NCBI RefSeq assembly: GCF_018913985.1
Contig: NZ_JAHMHK010000004.1
Span: forward strand, 22,414-86,413
DNA length: 64,000 bases
Origin: Mycoplasma zalophidermidis
Lineage (GTDB): Bacteria; Bacillota_I; Bacilli_A; Mycoplasmatales; Metamycoplasmataceae
Reading direction: 5' to 3'
In this document: in pieces, positions 21,788 through 28,863 of the stretch
How positions within the stretch are numbered: position 1 is the first letter of the stretch
Layout of the letters: every line of letters starts with the position of its first letter
The notes under the pieces: generated by a model
The model's database searches: none
What the model saw: the letters and a program-made list of their open reading frames with translations, nothing else
Told to the model about the DNA's origin: nothing
Program-made: the position numbers and the translations under genes

Positions 21788-22519
21788 TTAATAATCAATC
21801 ACATCAGCTACATGCGTAATTAAATTTGCGCCGTTTTTTATTAAAAAATTTGTTGCTTCATCGATGTTTAAGCCTGGATAACAATAAACTTCTTTATTGA
21901 AATCTACAAAATTATTTGCAAGATTAATTATCCCGGACCCTTGTTTTGCACCATAGATTACCAAAAACTTGCTAATTGAGGCAATCAATATATTTCTTTC
22001 TTTAAATCTTATATATTTTGGATTAACATAAGGCGGATATTGAGAAATATATAAAGAATTATTTAGTTCTGCGTTAATATCTATAAAATCATGACCGCTA
22101 ACTAAAACGTGTATTACTCCTTTATTAGTTGACTGATATAGTTGTGCTATTTCACGATCAATTTTAGTAAAATCACTAGTAACTAACACAAACTCCGACA
22201 TGAATTTATTCAAGGAATTATTAATAAAAGATTTCACTCTTTCATTATCCAAATCTCCTGTTAAAGTGATTTTTTTTCGGTTCAATAAACTTAATTTACC
22301 TTTGTAGTAAAGCACATAAGGAGAATATTTTAAAAGTTTTAATTCTTCAGGGTATTGGTCGTCAAAAACAGTTATATATTTAATATTATTTTTTTCTAAA
22401 ATGTTGAGAACTTGCTTTATATGACTTTCGCCCACTTTTCTTTTTTTGACTAAGTCTTTAAAAATTTCATAATTGTTTCCTTTATTTACATAGGAAAGAT
22501 ATACTAATAATTCATTCAT
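21788..22519 (-). CDS. dprA: Degenerate DprA/Smf-like DNA-processing protein
   Basis: A 243-aa protein recognisable as DprA-like by the YPEELKLLKYSPYVLYYKG stretch near residue 57 and by the C-terminal QGSGIINLANNF, EVYCYPG and GANLI order. DprA loads RecA on incoming single-stranded DNA during transformation. This copy is short, and the glycine-rich SGGARGID-type loop of the Rossmann fold is not visible: the corresponding region reads VTSDFTKIDREIA. It may therefore have lost nucleotide or DNA binding in the usual form. The ATG at 22519 is used since GGAGG lies six bases upstream, overlapping an earlier in-frame ATG. Confidence 0.75.
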   Translation of the reverse strand: MNELLVYLSYVNKGNNYEIFKDLVKKRKVGESHIKQVLNILEKNNIKYITVFDDQYPEELKLLKYSPYVLYYKGKLSLLNRKKITLTGDLDNERVKSFINNSLNKFMSEFVLVTSDFTKIDREIAQLYQSTNKGVIHVLVSGHDFIDINAELNNSLYISQYPPYVNPKYIRFKERNILIASISKFLVIYGAKQGSGIINLANNFVDFNKEVYCYPGLNIDEATNFLIKNGANLITHVADVIDY

Positions 22520-22614
22520 TTTAACCTCCATAGTTTATAAGCCATAAAGTTCTAAAATCTATAAAAAAGGAAAAAATCTTCATAATTTGTATAAAAATTC
22601 AATTAAATGAATAT

Positions 22615-22641
22615 AAAAAAACCGGAAAACCAGTTTTTTTA
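22615..22641 (-). terminator. Terminator after rpmA
   Basis: AAAACCGG paired with CCAGTTTT (one mismatch) around an AAAA loop; A-run and T-run on the two sides make it usable from either direction, but only the minus strand has a gene ending here. Confidence 0.65.
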
Positions 22642-22644
22642 TAT

Positions 22645-22920
22645 TTAGTTGTTTTTAGGTGTAACAACTCTTGTTTCATATACTGAGGCATATGTACGAT
22701 TTCTACGTTTTTCAAATTTTACGTATCCTGTAATTAAAGCATAAATTGTGTCATCTTTACCAATACCTGCATTAGTACCAGGGAAAATTTTTGTTCCTCT
22801 TTGACGGAAAATAATTGACCCTGCTGTACAGAATTGACCATCACCTAGCTTGATGCCTAATCTTTGGCCGCGACTGTCACGACCGTTTTTAGTTGATCCA
22901 CCAGCTTTTGTCTTTGCCAT
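22645..22920 (-). CDS. rpmA: Ribosomal protein bL27
   Basis: A 91-aa component of the large ribosomal subunit whose N-terminus reaches toward the peptidyl transferase centre. [16 protein letters not shown] is near residue 7 and identifies it clearly. Unlike bL27 of Bacillus and Staphylococcus, it starts directly as MAKTKAGG without the N-terminal extension that the Prp protease removes, and no prp-like gene separates it from rplU (gap six bases). It is the second gene of the rplU-rpmA operon. Confidence 0.96.
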   Translation of the reverse strand: MAKTKAGGSTKNGRDSRGQRLGIKLGDGQFCTAGSIIFRQRGTKIFPGTNAGIGKDDTIYALITGYVKFEKRRNRTYASVYETRVVTPKNN

Positions 22921-22926
22921 TTTCTA

Positions 22927-23226
22927 TTACCCTACAATCTTTTTAACTTCAACACGTGTATATGGTTGACGATGTCCTAGTTTTCTTTTGTGTGTAGATT
23001 TAGCATTGTGACGGTATACGATGATTTTTTTGCTTTTGCCTTGTTTTTGGATTACTCCTTCAACATATGCTTTTTCAAGATATGGTTTACCAATTTTTTC
23101 ACCAACTAGTAAAACCTTGTCAAATTTTACAACTGAACCTTCTTCACCTTCAATTTTTTCGATGAAAATTGTTTGTCCTTCTTTGACTAAAATTTGCTTG
23201 CCTCCAGTTTCAATAATAGCTAACAT
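22927..23226 (-). CDS. rplU: Ribosomal protein bL21
   Basis: A 99-aa large-subunit protein, with IIETGGKQ at residues 4-11, VLLVG near 39 and the closing HRQPYTRV. Full length for the family. An ATG at 23226 with AGGAG about ten bases upstream is the start. It is preceded by a roughly 90-base leader with a hairpin at the predicted 5' end, and is followed six bases later by rpmA. Confidence 0.96.
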   Translation of the reverse strand: MLAIIETGGKQILVKEGQTIFIEKIEGEEGSVVKFDKVLLVGEKIGKPYLEKAYVEGVIQKQGKSKKIIVYRHNAKSTHKRKLGHRQPYTRVEVKKIVG

Positions 23227-23327
23227 GTCTATTAATCTCCTGTTTTTTGTGGCTCATCTTAAGGGTGATAATAAATATACTTGAAGACCCGTTCAGAATG
23301 GTTACAAAAAGTAACAATGTCATTATA
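23227..23327 (-). promoter_or_regulatory. rplU promoter and leader with 5' hairpin
   Basis: TATAAT on the minus strand (23322-23327) predicts a start at 23315, and the transcript would then begin directly with the hairpin GTTAC-TTTTT-GTAAC (23315-23301). The 89-base leader resembles in position the L21 leader RNAs of Firmicutes, which are thought to be autoregulatory; sequence match to that family was not tested. Confidence 0.5.
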
Positions 23328-23368
23328 GTACAAAAATACTAAAATAAAAGCATTTTTTACCCCTGGGC

Positions 23369-23617
23369 TTAATAACTTAAATAAATTGTTTTGTATTGAG
23401 TTGCAGATTCTGATTTTTGATTATTATCGTTTCATTTAATCGAGTTATTTCCAACTTTTGTTTCACCTGATGATGACATAAACATTTTGACTACATTCGC
23501 TATTGTACTTATACCTGCAAATACAATCGGAGCTACAGCAGTAACGACTGCTAATATACTACCACCGTAAATATTAACTTGTTCAGCAATAGAAATTTTC
23601 TTAAATTGATACTTCAT
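23369..23617 (-). CDS. Small hydrophobic peptide with double-glycine leader, bacteriocin-like
   Basis: An 82-aa protein, one TGA read as Trp. Residues 1-19 look like a double-glycine leader (KKISIAEQVNIYGG), followed by a long hydrophobic helix (SILAVVTAVAPIVFAGISTI) and a polar, Asn/Ser-rich tail. This layout is typical of peptides exported and trimmed by peptidase-containing ABC transporters, such as class II bacteriocins and pheromones, but no transporter or immunity gene is adjacent. The start at 23617 has AGGAGG with four bases spacing. A plain small membrane protein is the alternative. Confidence 0.55.
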
Positions 23618-23701
23618 TCCACCTCCTGTTTTATATAACACATAATTATGGCAATAATTAAATGAAGGAAAAAAATGACATTTTTGCTTAAAATAAACAA
23701 C

Positions 23702-23725
23702 AAAGAATAGCCCGAGCTATTCTTT
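23702..23725. terminator. Terminator after mscL
   Basis: A ten-base stem AAAGAATAGC/GCTATTCTTT with a four-base loop lies at the end of mscL and overlaps its stop codon. Confidence 0.7.
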
Positions 23726-24148
23726 ATCCTCTTTCTTGGTTTTTGCTGACTCAAAATTTTCATTCATTTTTTTTAGTTCAGCTAAAATTAATTGCTCTGT
23801 GGTTGGTTCTGGAATTGGTTGAGGTTGGTCTTTTATTTTTAGTATTTTTTTGAAATCAACTACTGCCTTAATTAAGAACACAATCATCAATAATAAATAA
23901 ATGACTAATGTTACAATAATGAAAGCAAATAAAGCAGCTAAAAATTTCCCAATTAAAATTTCTCCAATTTTTCATTTTTCCAGAGTTTCAGCTCCAGTGA
24001 GTTTTGCTATAGGGGGAAGTATAACATCATTAGCGAGTGATTTAACAACTCCGTTAAATGACGTTCCAATCAATAATCCAATAGCTAGCATGAACATGTT
24101 ACTTTTTTTAACAACAGCTCACGCATCTTTGCTTGCTTTTTTAAACAT
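23717..24148 (-). CDS. mscL: Large-conductance mechanosensitive channel MscL
   Basis: A 143-aa inner membrane channel that opens under membrane tension to protect against osmotic downshock. It has an amphipathic N-terminus, TM1 with AIGLLIGTSFNGVVKSLANDVILPP (residues about 19-43, family signature), a loop, TM2 (about 60-85, AFIIVTLVIYLLLMIVFLI) and a charged cytoplasmic tail. The gene is interrupted in a standard translation by TGA Trp codons. It has no ribosome-binding site; TATAAT ends exactly six bases before the ATG, so the mRNA is probably leaderless. Confidence 0.9.
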
Positions 24149-24154
24149 AATATT

Positions 24155-24160
24155 ATTATA
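24155..24160 (-). promoter_or_regulatory. -10 box of a leaderless promoter (mscL)
   Basis: TATAAT on the minus strand, six bases before the mscL ATG at 24148. Confidence 0.65.
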
Positions 24161-24178
24161 CACAGTCATTTCAAAATT

Positions 24179-24202
24179 ATAAAAAAACAAGACTATCTTG
24201 TT
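24179..24202 (-). terminator. Terminator after grpE
   Basis: AAACAAGA/TCTTGTTT stem with a CTA loop; a T-run follows on the minus strand, right after the grpE stop at 24206. Confidence 0.75.
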
Positions 24203-24205
24203 TAA

Positions 24206-25045
24206 TTATTCTTTTTTGCTCACAACCACTAAAGCATACTTGATAACACGGTCATTCAATAAATATGCTTCGCAGTCGACTCTTTTGATTGTATTTGGTT
24301 CTACATCCGGATCAATTACAAAATCAATCGGTTTCTGAGTATTCGGATCAAATATATCACCGACTTTTGGTAAAAATGTTTTAAGTCCGTGAGAGTTGAA
24401 AACGGATTCAAGCATTCCAAGAACCATCTTAAACCCAGTAACGTACGTTTTTACACTGTGCTCAGTACTATTTAAACCAGATTCGACCGCAAGTTTAAGA
24501 GTGGCAAAAGGATTGGTAAAATCTTCGAAGAATTTTTGAAGCGCATATTCTTTGATTCTTTTAATTTCTTCTTCAGGTACTGTAATTCGTTTGTTTTCGT
24601 TAACTTTATTATTTAATTCTCTGATTTTTTCCTTCAATGTATTATTGATTTCTTCTAATGCGAAAAACTTGTCAGCAAGTAGTTTGAATTCAAGTTTAGA
24701 ATCAACCAATTCTTTTTTAAGATTTTCTAGTTCCATTGATTTTTGTTCTTTTTCTTTGTCGTTTTTGAATTTTTTGCTAGATTCAAATGATAGGTTTTCT
24801 ATATCAAAAGTAAGCGTTTTTTTTGCATAATCACTCTTGGCATTTTCATCAAAAGTGACTATTATCTTGTAACGAGGTGCTCATCCCGTATTCATTATTG
24901 ATTCATCTATTTGAGAATTTATTGAACTTTCACCTAATTTAATTAAATAATTACGTTTTGATAATTTTTTAATAAATTTCTTCCCTTCAAATACTTTAAC
25001 ATTAGTTTTTATTATAGTTCCTGTTTTTAAATCTTTGTCTCTCAT
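24206..25045 (-). CDS. grpE: GrpE nucleotide exchange factor fused to a trigger-factor-like FKBP domain
   Basis: A 279-aa protein. The C-terminal part (about residues 105-279) is GrpE: a long coiled coil, then ALQKFFEDFTNPFATLKLAV, KMVLGMLESVF and the closing beta domain with GDIFDPN and VDCEAYLLNDRVIKYALVVV. GrpE releases ADP from DnaK. The N-terminal 90 residues are extra and look like the FKBP-type insert of trigger factor: YLIKLGESSINSQIDESI followed by YKIIVTFDENAKSDYAKKTLTFDIENL. That assignment is by eye. The ATG at 25045 has AAGGAG inside the last codons of hrcA, two bases after its stop. It belongs to the hrcA operon. Confidence 0.85.
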
Positions 25046-25047
25046 AA

Positions 25048-26055
25048 TTACTCCTTATTTTTATCGCTATCTATAATTAAATCTTCTAACAGCTTAATAG
25101 CAGTTAAACTTCTATGATAGTCCATTCTGTTTGAACCAACCAAACTTATTTCCTTAATTTTTCCATCAGTTTCAAGTTTTTTTGTAATTATTGAACAATG
25201 GTCATCTCTAACAGCAATTTTTAATTTAGCATCGTCATCAATTTCTCTCTCTAGAGTTTTCCAAATTGACTGATTTTCAATTAAATACAGAATTTTAGTT
25301 AAATCTTGTCTAGATATTTCATCCGCCAAAATAATTTTATCTTTACCGTAGACAACATTTTTATTTTGCAATTCAAAGTCAAACACATTATTAACTAAAC
25401 TTTCCAATATTGATTCATAGTTTTTAATTTGACCGGCTAGAATTGGAGCTAAACTGTCCGCAGTTTCACGAAGTTTCAAAATTGGGACATCTATCAAACG
25501 TTCTTTGAAAATTCTAATAGCTATTCTCAAATCATTCATGTCAGTGCTGTTTAAATCAAGAGTAATAGTTCTATGTGTGACTTCACCAAATGAAGTAACC
25601 AAAACTATAGTGGCTTGATTTTCAGTTAGAGGTACCAATTGAATACTTTTTAAAGTAGATGATTCATTAGTTTCACTTGTAACTAATGTTATACCAACCG
25701 TATCCGAAATAACTTTACATGCTTCTTTAACTGTTTCATCTACACTAGTTCTTCTTTTTGCGAATATATCCTTTATCTTTTCTCTTAATGATTTTGAGTC
25801 TTGCGTAATTAAATGTTTTGCGTAAAATTTATAACCTTCTATCGAGGGAATACGTCCAGATGAAGTATGAGTCTTTTCGAGATACCCCATTTTTTCTAAA
25901 TTGTTCATTAAATATCTAACTTTTGCACTTGAAAATGACAGGTTAAACCGCGTAACTAATGTTGAAGATCCAACTGGTTGACCAGTTTCAATATATAAAT
26001 CTACAACACATTTCAAAATCTTTTGTTTATCGTTTGTTAGTTCTAAATTATTCAT
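25048..26055 (-). CDS. hrcA: Heat-shock repressor HrcA
   Basis: A 335-aa transcription repressor that binds CIRCE operators and controls chaperone genes. The N-terminal winged helix (residues 1-80) contains VDLYIETGQPVGS and LEKTHTSSGRIPS, both characteristic; the rest is the GAF-like dimerisation domain with an insert. Cotranscribed with grpE (two bases apart), in line with the hrcA-grpE-dnaK order of Firmicutes, but dnaK and dnaJ are not here. A CIRCE-like inverted repeat lies over the promoter, implying autorepression. The ATG is at 26055 with a leaderless-type promoter and no ribosome-binding site. Confidence 0.94.
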   Translation of the reverse strand: MNNLELTNDKQKILKCVVDLYIETGQPVGSSTLVTRFNLSFSSAKVRYLMNNLEKMGYLEKTHTSSGRIPSIEGYKFYAKHLITQDSKSLREKIKDIFAKRRTSVDETVKEACKVISDTVGITLVTSETNESSTLKSIQLVPLTENQATIVLVTSFGEVTHRTITLDLNSTDMNDLRIAIRIFKERLIDVPILKLRETADSLAPILAGQIKNYESILESLVNNVFDFELQNKNVVYGKDKIILADEISRQDLTKILYLIENQSIWKTLEREIDDDAKLKIAVRDDHCSIITKKLETDGKIKEISLVGSNRMDYHRSLTAIKLLEDLIIDSDKNKE

Positions 26056-26061
26056 ATGAAA

Positions 26062-26067
26062 ATTATA
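26062..26067 (-). promoter_or_regulatory. -10 box of a leaderless promoter (hrcA)
   Basis: TATAAT on the minus strand, six bases before the hrcA ATG at 26055. Confidence 0.65.
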
Positions 26068-26074
26068 ACATTTT

Positions 26075-26104
26075 TTAGCAAATTTAGCATTCGACTGCTA
26101 AATT
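26075..26104 (-). promoter_or_regulatory. Compact CIRCE-like operator upstream of hrcA
   Basis: A perfect 9-bp inverted repeat AATTTAGCA/TGCTAAATT (26081-26089 and 26096-26104) encloses six bases, with a further TTAGCA half-site at 26075-26080. The two halves read TTAGCAGTC and GAATGCTAA, close to the CIRCE arms TTAGCACTC and GAGTGCTAA, but the nine-base spacer of the classical element is missing. It covers the -35 position of the hrcA promoter, as expected for a repressor site. Confidence 0.55.
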
Positions 26105-26241
26105 ATTTATCGTTACTTGTTCTTGTTTTTGAGTCTTAGTAAAAAAACATAAAATAAAGCAGTCATCTAACTAAATTTCTTTTTAACAAAATTGAAAATT
26201 TTTTAAAAAAATTCCCAGTGCCTATCTAATTAAAATAAAAA

Positions 26242-26262
26242 AACATCGATTACTCGATGTTA
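26242..26262 (-). terminator. Terminator after rpmE
   Basis: AACATCGA/TCGATGTT stem with a TTAC loop; on the minus strand followed by seven T. Confidence 0.8.
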
Positions 26263-26273
26263 TTAATGAGTGA

Positions 26274-26486
26274 TTATTTTTTAACTGATTTTGCAAGACG
26301 TTGATTAAATTTGTCAATCATACCGGTTGCTTTTGTTTTTGCTCTGTCACCTGTGTAAACTACGTGGCATCCTGAACAAACGTCTACTGAAATTGAAGTT
26401 TTTGTTGTACCGAATTCGAATTCTGTATTACATGTTGAACATGTTGTTTTAACAACATTGTATTGTGGGTGAATATCTTTTTTCAT
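26274..26486 (-). CDS. rpmE: Ribosomal protein bL31 (zinc-binding type)
   Basis: A 70-aa large-subunit protein. Two cysteine pairs are kept (CSTC near residue 16 and CSGC near 36), so it belongs to the zinc-binding C+ form, together with VYTGDR after the second pair. It has its own terminator. The ATG at 26486 has AAGGAA a few bases before it. It lies between rpsD and hrcA on the same strand. Confidence 0.95.
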   Translation of the reverse strand: MKKDIHPQYNVVKTTCSTCNTEFEFGTTKTSISVDVCSGCHVVYTGDRAKTKATGMIDKFNQRLAKSVKK

Positions 26487-26510
26487 AATACTTCCTTATA
26501 CCTTAGTTAA

Positions 26511-27107
26511 TTATTTTGAGTAGAACTCAACAACTAGGTTTTCTTTAATTTCAGGTAATACTTCTGTTCTTTCAGGTAAACGATCTAAAGTAGCTTCAAA
26601 ACCTTTTAGGGTAATTCAAGCAGCCGTTGTTTTTTCAGCTAAGTTTGCAATAATTTGTGAATTCTTTTGTGATTTTTCTTTTAAAGCAATAACTTGTCCT
26701 ACTTTAATAGTCATTGATGGAATGTTTGCTTTTTTACCATCAACTGTAAAGTGGTTATGCGCAACTAATTGTCTTGCTTGTCTTCTTGTATTTGCAAAAC
26801 CTGCACGGTAAACTAGGTTATCTAAACGAACTTCTAAAAGTTGGATTAGGTTTGTACCTAAAACACCTTTAATCTTTGCAGCTCTCTCAAAGAATTTTCT
26901 TAATTGTTTTTCACTCATGCCATATACGAATTTAACTTTTTGTTTTTCGTATAAGTGTAGACCATAGTCTGATAATTTTACACGTTTGTTGCCGTGTTGA
27001 CCTGGTGCGTAAGTTCTCTTTTTACCTTTTGAGAACTCTTTTCCTGTTTCAAGAATTGAAAAGCCGTAACGACGAGCCTTTTTGAAAACTGGACCTGTAT
27101 ATCTCAT
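26511..27107 (-). CDS. rpsD: Ribosomal protein uS4
   Basis: A 198-aa small-subunit primary rRNA-binding protein. [17 protein letters not shown] is the expected N-terminus, PGQHG follows near residue 40, and the S4 RNA-binding domain is [14 protein letters not shown] near 93 with [24 protein letters not shown] after it. ATG at 27107 is used, with GAGG upstream; a longer form would have no conserved residues in front. One TGA near the C-terminus is Trp and the frame ends at TAA, 26511. It has its own promoter and a structured leader. Confidence 0.95.
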
Positions 27108-27286
27108 GTTTTTTCCTCTTTCTGCATAAAACATCAAAAGGGGTAATCTCTAACTAATTAATAAAACTTTAATGATTTCGGTTTTCAGCATCCCTACTTT
27201 CAACTCCACTGAAGTGTTATAACATTTAGTTATGATTGCCGGCTGTAATATGCTTTTTTATTATATATAAAAGATTAAATAATCAA
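27108..27286 (-). promoter_or_regulatory. rpsD promoter and structured leader
   Basis: On the minus strand TTGATT (27281-27286) and TATAAT (27260-27265) form a promoter with 15-base spacing. The resulting leader of about 145 bases is more GC-rich than its surroundings and contains pairing TTCAG/CTGAA (around 27187-27216) and CAGCCGGC. S4 leaders that bind the protein are known in other bacteria; homology to those was not tested. Confidence 0.45.
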
Positions 27287-27291
27287 AATTA

Positions 27292-28845
27292 TTACTCATC
27301 ATTTTCAGTATTATTTTTTGTAGTTTTCCGTAATTTTCTAAGTAATTTTTTAAACTTATGCAATATTCAATTAATTTTTATCGCGATTGAACATTGTTCT
27401 AAGAAAGAATAATTGTCTTTATATCTGTAAACCATGCACATAATAATATCAACACACAATTTTTTCGAATCAAAATCATAATAAAAAATTACTTCGTGTT
27501 TTTTTGATGTTGTTAATTTTATAAAAAAATATTTATTATGGTCTCATTTGTCTATGGCCTCAAAATTGAATCATAGATTTGATTTATTTTTTTTGTCCTT
27601 CATTATTGCAGTTGAAATGAAATTAGTTATCTTTTTTGTTTCTTCGAAATCTAATTTATAACGTTTTTTAATAGTCTTAATACTACCGAAACTCTCTACT
27701 AATTTATTATATTTAAAGCTTAAAAGATTGTTTCGGTTTGCATAGGAATTAAGCATTCAAATTAAACAAATAAAGAAATAATAATTATTAAATTCAGGAG
27801 AATATTTTGGGTTCGCAATAAAGTTATTTTCAGTGTACGCAAATACATAATTTTTGTCATTAAGTACAGATTTATAATTGGAATGGTCAAAATAAGTCCA
27901 ACCTACTCCATATTGTTTTAATAGATCTTTTACCGCATAGGTCGAACTATGTGGAATCATAACTTTGAAGTCTGAAATATCTTTTTTTACTCGTTTATAT
28001 TCCTCTAAATAAAAGTCTAAATAGATTAATGCAAGTGTATTAGAGTCAGCAAAATTGAATCTATTATTCAATAACAATCCAACATTGATTTTGGAAGAAT
28101 CGCCGAAATGAAAAATATTAGAAATCTTTCTTTTTATCATTGATTTTCTAAATAGTTTAGAAACGACTTTAACCCATTTTAGACCATGACTTCTTTTTCT
28201 TGTTTTAAAATTGTTAGCATAATTTTGCAATAAATTTCTCATTAAAACCAATGAAGTTAAATTTTTATGCGTCAATAAACTTAGCGATTTATATCGCTGC
28301 TTGACGTTAGCAAAAGGTTTTAAAATTTCATTCTTTGAACATAATTCGCTTACGTATTTGTCAAAATTTAATTTTATAAATGGTTTAACATCCCAGTCAA
28401 AATTAAACTCGTGATTGTTAACATACATTTCATAAATTTCCGATTGTTTTTCAGGAGTTAAATCGTCAAATTTTGAATCTTTAATATTTACCTGTAAGTA
28501 CTTAAATTCTGTATTAATTGTCAATTTTAGTAAATAATCAAGCGGATTGACCTTCATTGCATATTCATCAAGTATCATGGGGGCGGAACTATGCTTATCG
28601 TATTCATAAATAATGTGTCCGTGACTTTGCAAAAATTTTGCTACCTTGGTAAGATATTTATTTCTGGTTTCACCTTCCAAAGATATTAAAATCTTAGATT
28701 TAGGTTTGATATTTTCATGAATAGCTTGAGCAAGTAGCAAAAAAGAACAAAGACGTACTGGATCTTTTTCTGTTTTATTTAAAAAAACATAATTGTTATT
28801 AATATGTAATAATTTGTCTTTCTTTAAAACATTTTTGTCAGTCAT
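27292..28845 (-). CDS. Degenerate phosphohexomutase-like protein (probably inactive)
   Basis: A 517-aa protein, continuous when several TGA codons are Trp. It has the general order of the phosphoglucomutase/phosphomannomutase fold, recognisable at the stretch LLLNNRFNFADSNTLALIYL, then VMIPHSSTYAVKDLLKQYGVGW and a C-terminal domain, which line up with the metal-binding, sugar-binding and substrate loops of the family. The active-site residues are not kept: TASHNP is not seen, the DPDADR metal loop reads NNRFNFAD, the GFK loop reads HSNYK and the GxEES loop reads AYTENN. It follows gyrA by 18 bases. This is a by-eye inference; an unknown fold is the alternative. Lys/Asn-rich composition suggests relaxed selection. 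Confidence 0.5.
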
Positions 28846-28863
28846 CTTTGTCCTTCTTTAAAA

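Noticed and set aside
22645..22927. A prp protease gene between rplU and rpmA
   Set aside because: The gap is six bases; no frame exists there.
27292..28845. Two genes (28845-27757 and 27756-27571)
   Set aside because: The break is a TGA codon in frame; the second part continues the fold of the first and goes on to TAA at 27292.
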